From Embiotoca jacksoni (taxonomy: Eukaryota > Chordata > Actinopteri > Embiotocidae): DNA of 64,000 nt. Shown one piece after another: positions 39,361 through 50,900 of this stretch. How positions within the stretch are numbered: the stretch's first letter is position 1; every line of letters starts with the position of its first letter. The notes below the pieces were generated by a model that did not search any database, had not been told where the DNA came from, and saw nothing but the letters and a program-made list of their open reading frames with translations. The position numbers and the translations under genes are program-made. The stretch spans positions 11,373,224 to 11,437,223 of the forward strand of contig JAKOON010000005.1 in assembly GCA_022577435.1 (NCBI GenBank), given 5' to 3'.

Positions 39361-39902
39361 GTAAAAATGTTGGGTAATAGCACTTATTTAATTTCTTACT
39401 GAGAGTTCGATGAATTGATTAATACTACTCTCATATTTGTCTGTAAAATCCATCAGGCGGTGAGGGTTAGTTTAACTTTAAGACTGAAAATAGGCCAAAC
39501 GGCTGGCTGCTTTTATCCAAAGCTTTAAAACAAATGTCGTTTTAAAGACCAGTGTCACTAATTTTAATGGGATTATGTGCTGGGCTGCATCTTGGCTGGT
39601 TGCAGTGACTTCCTGGAGTTCCTCTGGTTACCTGGCAACCTCCTGGTGATGACAAATCTCAAGAAGGTTTTTTTTTTCTACTGAGTAAACAAAGAAGATA
39701 TAATTTCTTCTCTTTTTTTTTTTACATTGTGACAGTACAAATCTAGTTTTTTTTCTCTCTGCTTCCAGTCTTTTTGCTAAGCTAAAATAACCACCTGCTG
39801 GACTCATTTTCCTATTTAACAGACATGTGAGACTGATATTGATCATTTCATGTCACTCTTGGGAAGAAAGCAAATGAGCACATTTCCTAAAATGATAAAA
39901 AC
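39361..39902. mobile_element. Non-autonomous element with about 80-bp terminal inverted repeats
   Basis: The left end (39363-39443) has TTGGGTAATAGCACTTATTT, CTTACTGAGAGTTCGATGAA and ACTCTCATATTTGTCTG. The reverse complement of the right end (39820-39900) has TTAGGAAATGTGCTCATTTG, CTTCCCAAGAGTGACATGAA and GTCTCACATGTCTG. They pair over about 80 bases with scattered mismatches. The interior includes GGTTACCTGGCAACCTCCTGG and AGTCTTTTTGCTAAGCTAA. No coding capacity. I recognise this as an abundant teleost MITE-like repeat. Confidence 0.75.
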
Positions 39903-42900
39903 AATTCCTTCAAGATACAGCAGGACTTTTCCTGCACCTTAAATGTGACAGGAGACAGTGGTAATATTTAAACAATCCATGTTAGACCACATGTTACCGA
40001 GGATTTGGGTTATTTCCGTGGTGGATAATCCAGTTAAGGTGCCTCAACTGCCCCCTTAATAAAGCAAATATAAATATCTAATTAATCTCTCCTGTGCATT
40101 CGCATGTCAACATTATGGTTGTAAAGAGTAAGTAGGTCTGATAAATAAACTTCAACAGCTTGCTAACAGTCATTTAAACATGAAAGTAGAGTCTTGTGAT
40201 TTCATACTTTCTCAGTAATCAGTAATCATCATTGCAAGCATTAAGGAGGATCTGCAGGCCAAGGGGGAGTCTGTCCATTTCACATTCAGGAAGGGCTAGT
40301 GAGCCCTCCGAGCTACAGTGGACTGGACTGTCTTCCTTCATGTCAGGACTCTGTGTTTAAAAGTTGGCATGAGACAGGACTCAACCCTGTTAAGCTCTTT
40401 GAGGGTGATGCAATGAAGCATTTTGACAACTTGAAGGAAAAATACACTTTTTTCACATTTTTACATAACATCTAAAAAAAAAAAAAAAAAAAAAATTTTT
40501 TACCTAGAACTGGATTATTCTACAAAACACATCAGAAAAAAAATGGCAGAAGGATTTAAAGCAACAGATAGACGATAAAAGCTGGAGATCAGCCATAGAA
40601 TATACTCTTAATACTCTCTATGGTGACAAAGAGACAGTTTAAACTCCACAGACTTTACACCATCACTGAGTCCACACCTCCCTCTCTGCATGTTCATTAA
40701 AATAACTGCTGTCCAGAGACTGTGAAGGTAATCACTGGTATTAGCCTGTGGAGCTATTTCTATATCAACTACAGTGCCCATATTCTCTGTAATAATGAAA
40801 CACATCACCCAGTTCATCGGTGGAGCTGTTTGGACAACTTTGGAGATCTGTGGAAGACACGAAGCAGCTTAATCAAGACTCAGATACACAGGAAATATTT
40901 GCTAGTTGGATACTTTCATTGCTGTTTTGGTCTTTTATGGGATTTGTTGATGATAATCAAAATATTAAAAAAAAAAATCAATGGCCTTATCATTTAAATA
41001 GGAATATAATTCCATATCTGTATGAAGGTTTCTAAGTTATATCACTGGCAAACAGGCAATCTGAATGCTTCTGCTCACTGTGGACTTTCTGACAGGCTGT
41101 CAGAAAACATAAATGCAAAGTGTCTGCGTATGACACCTTTTCAGTCTGGTGTCAACACATTTTTTCTAGGAATACCAATGAAGGCGAGCCAAGCTTTACA
41201 AAAATAAGGGCACAGTTACCAGGAACAGAAACAACATGATAACTAAATCATGTTATTTCAACTATATATCAATGTCTTAATAAATGGTTAAATCAGCTGG
41301 ATGAAAAACATGGCAGTGAGAGTAAAGTGAAGACATTCATTTAATTTCCATAATGATTAAGATAATATTATTGAGACTAGATGAGCCAAATATGAATTTG
41401 TATTTTTGTGCCTTGGGCACGAGGCCCTGAATGATTTGCACAGCCATGAACTTGAGAGAGGTCCTTAAATATGAGAGATGTAACTTTTTTTTTTTTAATC
41501 CTGAATGAAATTGTATACTAAAAGAAAGACAAAAACGAATGTGTGAAATATTGTTCTGATAATGTAGTTTACTACTTTTCTCAACAGGGAATCTAGGAGA
41601 CGTAAAATAAAAATAGAAAAGAGTGAAAACAGACACAACATGACAAAAAGCAACTGTGGCAGGCTGCCGCCTGGGACACCATCAAGCTCAGTGAATATTC
41701 TATAAATATTTGCCCTTTCTGGGTCCTGAATGTGCTCTTGTCACGTCATGTAGCACATGTACTTTTTGCATGTGCCTCTGTCACCTTAAGTGAGAAGAAT
41801 AGCATAAAACACAAGCAAGCCAGCACTATACTGTGTAGACTTGGCGATAAACAGATGGATTATGGACGGTGCAATTTGTGGTAATGGACACCAGACAGTG
41901 TACCTCTGGCTGGATAGAGCCCCGACTGTGCCTCTCCTGTCATTTTGGAGAATAGAGATCCTGCAATGAGACCAAAAAGCAGCATAAAGGACATACATCA
42001 GTGTGTCTCATCTCATGCAGTGCACATGTACTTGCACTAAAATAGAGCCCACTGTAAAACCTTCATTATAGCCCCTGGAGTCTGTGTTAAACTGTATACT
42101 TCTCCATCTTCATCTTTAGAGCCTTTTCCTCCAAATAATGGGTCTTACAAGCAAAATTAGGGCTTCCTGTTTCATAGCATTCAGATTTGATATGTATGCA
42201 GGCTGTGGCAGTGTGTTGCCACTATGAGTGGTTGAAAAAGCTGTCCATCTTTCTGTGATATGATCACGGTTGGCTGAGGCCTGCTTTCCTAATGAACAGC
42301 ACATAGCTAGTACTTTCCTTGCCAGGAATGGCTTGAGTCCACAGGGCACTGGGCCACACACAAACACATGTAAACAGATGCTCAGATCCTTAATTGACTC
42401 ACCCCAAACATCATCAGTCGTCGCATGCTGCACAATCAAAGCTGTCTAATAGAAGGTGCAAGTCATATTTTGATGCCGAACACCATTTAGGTTAATGAGG
42501 GTGCAGTAATTAGTCAGGTGGATGGAGAGGCAGTATGAACCATGATGGAAAGCTAAATGGTCCAATTTTCTCTGTCATGTGCACGTCTGTCCTCCTCACA
42601 TCACTCTAGCTTGTCAGTCAGGCTAAAAGACACCAATTCATCACCCATGGCTATTATGAGGCAAGATGGCACAGAAAATGGATGGGGAAAGCACACAGTA
42701 ATTTGCCGGGGACCACGGCGCATTGGCTGGAACCAGCAATAATTTAAACAGCAGTAAGCAAAAGTTTGACAATTATACTACAATTTGTAACAGCAGTAAT
42801 TCAATTAACACTCTTCATAGTAGTCCTTACTAATTATAGCCATACTCTTCTGCACAAGCCATACAAAGTGTTGGCCAATTATACTTAGCTCTGTTTAAGT

Positions 42901-43587
42901 GGCTAAAGAGTCTTTTGACAAATTGCAACGTAATGTAATGACAAAAAAAAGCATGACGGCTCATCATAAAGTTAGCTGTGTCAGCTTTTCAACATTCCTC
43001 CCTGTTGTCTGCCAAAAGATTTTAATCTGATAAGAACAGGCATAAAAGAGAGACTTGTAGCATTATGTGAACTCTGCAGTAATAATACCCTGCAATCTGT
43101 CTTCTTTGTGTCTACAGAACTGAGAATTCCTGCTATACGTGTCAAACTGACTGTAATGTTTGTCTTTGGTGGCATGAGCTGGATGTAGCGGGCCTGTCAC
43201 AACATGTAGGCTTGCTTACTGCATGCATGTATTGCACATTCCTTAGTAGGGATCTGTATCATTGTCTCCATCCTAAACTGACTAACAAATGAACATCTCT
43301 GCTGCCTGCTGCTTTGATTTCCCTTCGCTGGAATTTCTCCTAATATCCAAACTGCCTGCCTCGCTCAACACAGCAGCACCGTCAGGGAGTGAAGACTCTG
43401 ATGCCTCGACAACAGGCATGCTACTGGATGGTGATTTTCTACAGCAGATGGCCACTTGCTCAGGGCTATAGCAATATGAAATTAAATGAAAAAGCAAGAA
43501 TACTTTACAGTGATGACTTGTTATTAATTTGCTGGTCGCAGCAGATTCCACAACTTTCCGACTGCCTTTTTAGATATAAAAAATGTG

Positions 43588-44036
43588 AAGGTCCCATATT
43601 GTAAAAATTCAGATTTCCAGTTATTATGTGATTATAAATCAAGTCTATGTGCTGGATAAATAGTGTGAATGTGTCAAAATGCTCAGTCCACAGACAAATG
43701 CACCCAGCCCGTATTCAGCAACGGTGCCATTCAGGACTTCCCTAAGTTTGTGATGTCACAAACACAAGCTTGTTCTGTTTGCCCTCAGCACGACCCACTG
43801 TTCAACTTTTTTAGAGGAAGAAAACAACAACTTGTGGTTGGCCTGGATGTGCATAACTCAGTAAAGAGTTAGCCAATCAGAAGATTGGAAACAGCCTGTT
43901 CTTGGTAGAGCTCCAGTGAGACGCTCTACCAAGAAGACATATACAACTATTTTGAGATGGTTTTTGGTGTTTACAACCACAGAAATATCTTCTTATGGAA
44001 TAAATACTGGCAAAGTATAAATTATGGGGCCGTTAA
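43588..44036. mobile_element. TTAA-type non-autonomous element, copy 3 (near complete)
   Basis: It starts AAGGTCCCATATTGTA and ends GTATAAATTATGGGGCCGTTAA, so the ends are imperfect inverted repeats finishing in TTAA. The interior has TGTGATGTCACAAACAC, CAGCACGACCCACTG and AGCCAATCAGAAG, as in copies 1 and 2. A local inverted pair, TTGGTAGAGC and GCTCTACCAA, lies at about 43901-43932. No coding capacity. Confidence 0.7.
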
Positions 44037-45047
44037 GATACTTTTCTTTTTTTTTTCCACTTTTTGATGGTTGTGTTTTAAGCAGTTTCTCCTCTGTTTT
44101 TCTTCACCATGAAAATTATTTTCTGTTCATCCCCAAGACCTGCGCACCTCAGTCTACCAGGTTACATTGGTTTCATTTTTCTGTGCACAAATGGCATATT
44201 TTGAACATTCCCTCAACTTGTCATCTCGCTTTAATATATATAGATTTTTGCTTAGTTTTTTTTAGCCCTATTATTGTTTTCTTCACCTGCATGTTCACTT
44301 CCTTATTCCTCAAACTGACAGACAATTCCATCTTAGTGTAAGTGGCAGCTCACCGTGAAGTCTGAGCAACTTGTTGTTTAAGCTAAAACACAACTTAGTC
44401 ACTACATGGAACTCTCCAATTATTTTGAAGTATCGGCATAAACCTAAACAAAGTAAAGCTGAGATGACACTTTCATGTAATATCCACTATTTTATTTCAA
44501 ACTGAATGTGCTGAGGTACAGGGCCCAAAGAAAAAAACATGTAACTGTCCAAATACTTTGAGTCTTTTAGTCGAGATGGTATGCTACAAACTACACATGT
44601 GCATGCTGTCTACCAGGGCTTAGGTTGTTTCACAGACTCATAGCTCCTTACCACTCTATCCCCTGACATCAGGCGTTACTGCTGGCATTCTGCTGTCTGA
44701 CTCAGAGCTCCAATGGGCCAATGAATACTAAATGAGCCCGTGGAAATCCAGCTGGGAATGCATTGTCAAAAGGAAATATGGTGTGCCCCTTCACACCCTC
44801 TATTCAACTACAGAGTCACATTTCAAAAAGGTGCACAAGTCTCAGCTGTTCTCATCTTAAGGATGTGAGCAGGTGAAGTTTTGACTATGCCTTGCTACAG
44901 CATTAAACTTGAGCCCTGGTTATAAAACCATGATCTGTGCACATCACAATATACGAAGCAAAGGGCTCTGATTTCCCAACAGTGGAAGAACAGGCTGTGC
45001 ATAAGCATGCTGGTGCATCTGAGCTCAACATGAGTAATGCTGCATTC

Positions 45048-45049
<2 letters not shown>

Positions 45050-45086
<37 letters not shown>
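45050..45086. repeat. (AC)n microsatellite
   Basis: About 18 AC units. Confidence 0.97.
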
Positions 45087-45087
<1 letters not shown>

Positions 45088-47748
45088 GCACACATACGGA
45101 CGGCTGATCTTTTATTCACCATCGACCCTCCAATGTGCACAGATGCACACGAGCACAGCAGCACAAACTGACAGCACACTGTGCTCCCAAGTGAGTCCAG
45201 CTAACCGACTGTGGAGAGGGAGGTGCAGCGATGCAGAGACAGGGGCCATGTACGGGGCTTCATGTTCACTGACTGGGAATTATCACATCAAGCCCGTATG
45301 CCCGACGGTTCTGACAGGCCCAAGGCCAAACCATTACAGCCTGGTGTAGGCAAAAATGACTATGACTGGGCAATAACTATTGTTGTGCACCAGTGATTCA
45401 CACCACACCAATAGCATTCAGATTTACACAGACAGGAAGGAAGTTCTTCTCAAAATTGGTAAAACAACCAACACAGAATTGGTGGATGTTCTGCTTCATT
45501 GACGTTAGTTTTAATGGTGTATCACAAATCAAACATCATCAACTTTGGGTTTGACTGTTTTAAGAATGTGGACTGAAATTAAAACTGATGAAATTAGTCT
45601 CTGGTGCCAGACTACTGGATTTTATTTGCATGATGTATTCATACGACAGCTCAATGCACCCTGTAGCAAATGTAGCCGACACTGGAGAGGCCAGTGCTTC
45701 AATTTGCCAGGCTGTTGTAGGGAATTGTAAGCAAGAGGTCATTTAGACCGGATCACATGCTGGAGAAGAGAACACAATTACACAATTATTATGTTAGTGT
45801 AACACTACTTACTGAAGAAATAACGCCAGTTTTTGTCGGATCACTCAGAGATGTTCACAATTTGGGAGCAGTCACTCAGGGCATTTAAGGTTAATGATAG
45901 TTTATGTCATATGTACCAAAGTTGGCGAACAGAAATAAGAAAACATATAAGGACAAGAGACAAGAGAGAGCAAAGATCTACATCTACTAGCAGCGCTTAG
46001 AGATCAATGTTAGTGACACTGTCGGCACTCGGTGGTATTGCGCTTCCACATTGGCCTAATTTCTTAGACCCGGAAGCAACATCCACTTCTATATCCAGTC
46101 TGTGGTTCTTCTTTAACAGTAAACACAAAGTACAGTTAAGACAAATTGAAACACCATGAGGTTTGCAGGTATTTGGTCAAAAAAAACCAAATTAGTAGCT
46201 GGGAAGACATTTAATTGTGGATAAAAGTGGTGGATCAACTGACATCACCATTCCCAACCACCGATAACTGTAAATAACAGTAAATAACTATTTGTTTCCA
46301 TAGCCTGGCCTAAACTGGACTTCTGACACAAGGCTGCATGTTTGTACTTCCAGTCACACTGACACATAAAGATTTTTATCAGAAACATGAAAGGAAATGA
46401 CAGTCCGCTGAGCCCAGACGGCTTCAACCCGGCAGAAACATGAAGGTAAAACTTATTTCTTCACATACTGTATTCTGTCTGTATTTTAACTCAAAGTCCG
46501 CCGCTCAAGGGACACACGGCGAGTTTTAATCTTCCTCTGCTGCACTTCAGAGAAGCTGAAGCCGACGGTCTGCAGAGTTTTTTTTTTTTTCTTTCACACA
46601 CCTTAGAATCAGAATGTTTTGTTACTATGGCAACGACTTTGTGTACTTCCCCAGAAACCGGCTGAAAAAGACAGAATAGTATTTTGTACCCTGCTGATTT
46701 CCTCTTTATTTCCTAAATATCGTCGCCGCAGGGACTCAGAGACCATCTGTATCTGAGGTAGGCTGTTGTTTACGTGATATCTTATTGAGTTTTCAGGAAA
46801 CACTTCAGACTGAAACGTTTCAGTCCCGCTAGAGTTACATCTAAGCTACCTCAGGCTCCCTCAGTGACAGTGGCTCAGGCTGGAAAATGTTCAAATAGTA
46901 AATGCCAGAAAGTCTATTTTTTTGTTGTTGTTTAATCCACATTGTTTGTAAGTGATGTTAGTGATGTTTTCTTGGCCAGCTATTGTTCACAGTGATCTGT
47001 TGTGTTAGATACAGTTGCTGCAATTGCATAAAAGGTTAATTAGGATGATAGCAGAGCTGGTGTCTTTTCTCGCACCGCAGTGACAGATGCGGTGGCATAT
47101 CATCCCACTGCGGGGTACCCAGTGAACGACACTGGCTTAGGCATATGTCTGAGCTGTGAAGGGCTGTGGAACAGAGAGATGAAAGCTGTGGAGGGAAAGC
47201 GGCACACACAAAGCCAGAGAAAGTCACAGACACTTTCGACTCACTGACTGAGAGGAATGACAAGGAGAGGGGAGGGAATAAAAGGAGAAAGTTACATAGT
47301 CATAGCCTCATGGAAGTAAGAGATACCAGATACAGGGAGGGAGGGTGAGAGGATGGCAGAACTTTGTCTTCAGCAAACACCCTGGCTTGTCTTTTATTCT
47401 CTCTCATGCAGAGTTTGGAAAAGTCGTATTTTACCAGTGAGCTCAGGTAAACGCTGAGGCACATCTCAGGGTTGACGTTTCTATTCACCATTTCCTGTAT
47501 ATTTTTAGAGAGCAAGTGATGTGTAGTGTCTTTGAAACACAAGATGACACCATAAATACTATTTTTGAGGTGTTAAGCCTTAAATGGGCCTAAATTTAAT
47601 ACGTTCTTCCTTTTAACACTGTCATGATGGATACTCAGCCTGGTTGACAAACACAAGCCTTCCCAAGTTGGAAGTTTCTCAAACAAACCGATGAGCAACC
47701 TCTCTGCATCTACAACAAGGGAGTAAGAGGCTACATGATTGTGTGCAG

Positions 47749-47944
47749 GGCATGATGAAGAGAAGAAAGGCCCCCTCCACCAGGAGAGCTGAAATCCAGT
47801 ATCTGTACCAGTGCTACGCCTCAGGCCAAGCCACGCTGTCTGGCAGCTCTCTTCTAAAGTTCCTCAAGAAGGAGCAGATGGAGCTCAGAGCAACCGAAGA
47901 GACGGTGGAGTGTTTGATTGACAGATATGAGATTGAAGAGACAG
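47749..47944 (+). CDS. plcz1: plcz1 exon a (EF-hand lobe 2, first part)
   Basis: Acceptor TTGTGTGCAG, donor ACAG|GTGAGT. It reads GMMKRRKAPSTRRAEIQYLY and continues to IDRYEIEET. It aligns by eye with the third EF-hand of PLC-zeta and PLC-delta (helix, short loop, SSLLKFLKKEQ). The loop lacks regular calcium ligands, as is usual for this lobe. Two methionines at 47752 and 47755 are the first in the frame, but homologues continue about 70 residues further toward the N-terminus. Confidence 0.85.
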
Positions 47945-50900
47945 GTGAGTGAAGGGAGAGTTGTGTACCATGTCGGGCTGCTTGCTGCTCATTATTATGG
48001 ATAAAAAAGGGGACTCTATTCTGGAAGGACTGAGGCATTGTCATGTAATGATGCTAATTTAGTTACAACAGAAGTTAGGGCCTAAGCTCCAGTGGTGCTC
48101 AGCTGACAAAATTATTTGCCGTTAAGCCCAGAGGCTGCTGGCTGAACTGACAGAGGGGAAATGGAAGAGTCAGGCACGTAAGTGGACGAGTAGACCAGAT
48201 GTTGTCTGAGGCCCAGTGTACTGCGGGCTAATTCACACCATCACAAACACCAGGGAAAACACCAGCACAAGGCACACAGCTAGTCTGTGCCATAAATGCA
48301 CAGAAGACCTCACTCTTTTTACTCTATAGTCTTTGTGTAAGAGAAGGTTTTGACCATCTTTTAGTTCTTTCAGCAAACTCATATACCTGAATACAGAGCG
48401 GCTGCAAAGTTTATGTAGACTGAAATCGATCATAGCTGCTGAATTTATCCAAATTACAAAGAACATAAAAGAAAACGGAGCTACAGCTGCTAAATGTACA
48501 AGCAGGTCCACCTATATAGCACCAGCAAAAGGGCCAAAATGGAAACAAATAAGCGCCAGTACTCCCTTTGCTCACATTGACAAGTCTATCAGCCGGTATT
48601 AGAACATCATTAAGTGCAGCATTACTTTCTAAATTTCCACAGTAAATAAAAGAGACTGGTTCTCATATGAACTCCAGACTCTGTTGATGTTCTCTTTTAG
48701 AGCCATGTCAACATTATTATAAGGTTAGCATAACGTTATTTAGAATAGTAACAGAGAGAAGCAAGCAGCGGGAAAGGGAACCAGTGAGCGTCACAGAGTG
48801 CCTTCTGGGTAATGTAGTTTATTTAGAGCCATTATGAATCACCCATGTAACCTGATATGCAGCGGGCAGAACATGAGCTACATCATACAAGCTAAACATG
48901 AATATACCTGCTAAACACAGCATATTAGCTTGAGTGTTCAGACCCCTCCTTCTTCCTCTTCCAGCTAAAGATAGCGGGTCCATGACGTTTGAAGGGTTCC
49001 TCAGGTACATGGAGTCCAGAGACTGCTGCGTGTTCAACCAGGCCCACACCTCAGTGTACCAAGACATGGACCAGCCTCTCACCAACTACTTCATCTCCTC
49101 ATCACACAACACCTACCTGACTGGAGATCAGCTTGTTGGGAAGAGCCACCTGGATGCCTATGTTTGGTAGGGAAGTGCAGCATATACAGTACAGCTTGTG
49201 TTGTTCTTCCTCTGCAGCAAAGACACAGAAATGTAAATCAAATCATTATTGGGTCTGGAGCTTTAAGTGTCTGTGTTTTCTGTCTCTTCATGTAATCCCA
49301 GACTGAGTCCACGATGTTCAGATCAAGGCTCTGGGGAAAACATACTAACTGGTCCTGGACTCTTTGTTCTTCTTGTCACTGAAGATAGTTTCTTATAACT
49401 CTGGCTGAGTGTTTGTAGTCACTGTAAAGCTGCAGAATGAATTTCAGGCCGATCAGATGGCTCGCTGATTATATTGTGCAATAGATAACAATCTAAACAT
49501 CTAAAGTGCCTAAAACCTTTGCATATTACTGCGTATAAAATTGCAGGGTCACAGGTTAAAGTCTGCTAGCAAAAGAAGCCAGTGGCATCTCATTTGTAAA
49601 ATCCTGTGATCAAAATGTTCTGAGACTGTTCCTGTTGAAAACAAATGGCGTGTGGTAAATATACCAAGTTATTTTGGTGGGTCAACATATTTTTGTGACC
49701 ACTGGTACGTGCGCATTTGCGAATTACACCATAGACTTTCAACTTGAGCAGAAAGCGCACATCAAAATTTGTGTCAATTTTTTGGGGAACATAAAGAAGT
49801 CACACGGAGGTAAATCTGGCAAATAGGAGTGGTGGGGAGCTCTGAGTGTGCTGGTACAGGCAAGGGACTTGTCTGTTTTAAAACGTGCTGTGATTAGACG
49901 CATTGTCATGTTGAAGAACCGAAGAGCCATCGCGGCATAGTTATAGTAGAACTCGGTGTTGACTGTCTGACCCTGGGCGACAAATTCACGGTGCATAAAT
50001 CATTGAATGTCAAAGAAAACTCACTTGGTTGTGCTCCCGACCTGATGCGCCTGTTTCAGTCCTGGACAGTGACGTTCTGCCCCTCATGAAAGGAGAATGC
50101 TACTTAAAACACCTTGCCCAGCTTACTGCTTTGTGGCTGTGGGCTTTCTGAGTCTGTTACCGACTTCCAGAGTCTCACACAAATTTTCGAGTTTCAGGTC
50201 CATGGTGAAATCGCTAATACCCACGTACCGATGGTCAAAAATACATGTTTCACTTTAGTGCTGACGTTGATCGAACAATGCAACTCTTGGAAAAGTTACT
50301 ACTTTCCCCTGCTCCGTGCACATTACTGTGCTGCACTCAAAACTTTTGGATCGCACTTCGGTTTATTTCATGACACAAAAGAAATGATAACTTCAAAAAA
50401 AACATTTGGCTGAAATAGAGATCTAAAAAGCCATTCAATACAAGATGATCCTCTCTACAGACCAACACGTTTGTTAATCTGGATACTCTCTTTCCCTCTC
50501 ATTTCATTGACCCACTCATGTGCTGAGGCAGACAGTGAAATTGCTGTGGTGCCTTTATGGGACAATGGAGGTGATTACAAAAGAGGCTGATGGCAGCAGA
50601 AGTGCAATATTTATGGTTCCACTGAAAGTGCTGAGTGCCCTGGCCGGCTGGTAGAGTGGAACCCTCCAACCCAGAGGCCTGGAAGCTCTGGTTTACTTAG
50701 ATAATGAAAGAGTGATCTTGGGAGGAAGACAAAGCGGCAGGAGCAGGGGGCTGCTTTTAAGAAATCCAACTAGCTTGCAGGTGGGAGAGGGAGGAGAATA
50801 ATATGACCAAATGTATTTGCCTGGTGAAGAAAACCATGATTCATAAGAGCCTTTGTGTTGCAGGCTCTTGCAAGTGATGATAAAAATAACCTCGTGTTTT

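Larger units (their letters stand above)
27474..47748. other. Gene-poor interval between plekha5 and plcz1
   Basis: No exon with convincing homology was found on either strand in these 20 kb. Longer open frames, such as 28482-28913 plus (143 codons) and 29593-29925 plus (110 codons), show no recognisable motif. The 5' untranslated and N-terminal exons of plcz1 should lie here but could not be identified. Recognised contents are repeats, listed separately. Poly-T runs at 27732-27759, about 30319-30338 and about 30761-30785 may be reversed poly-A tails of retroelements. Nothing is recognised in about 27760-32680, 33020-35710, 36995-39360, 39903-43587 or 44037-45049. Confidence 0.6.

Noticed and set aside
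43282..43551. 89-codon minus-strand Ser-rich frame
   Set aside because: No family match; the composition could be chance.
46387..46444. Short ATG frame MKGNDSPLSPDGFNP as a plcz1 first exon
   Set aside because: It reaches a stop codon before the GTAAAA donor and shows no EF-hand similarity.
46733..46758. Possible 26-base plcz1 5' exon between CCGCAG and GTAGGC
   Set aside because: Tiny, not in any supportable frame and with no homology; splice-like motifs of this quality occur by chance.
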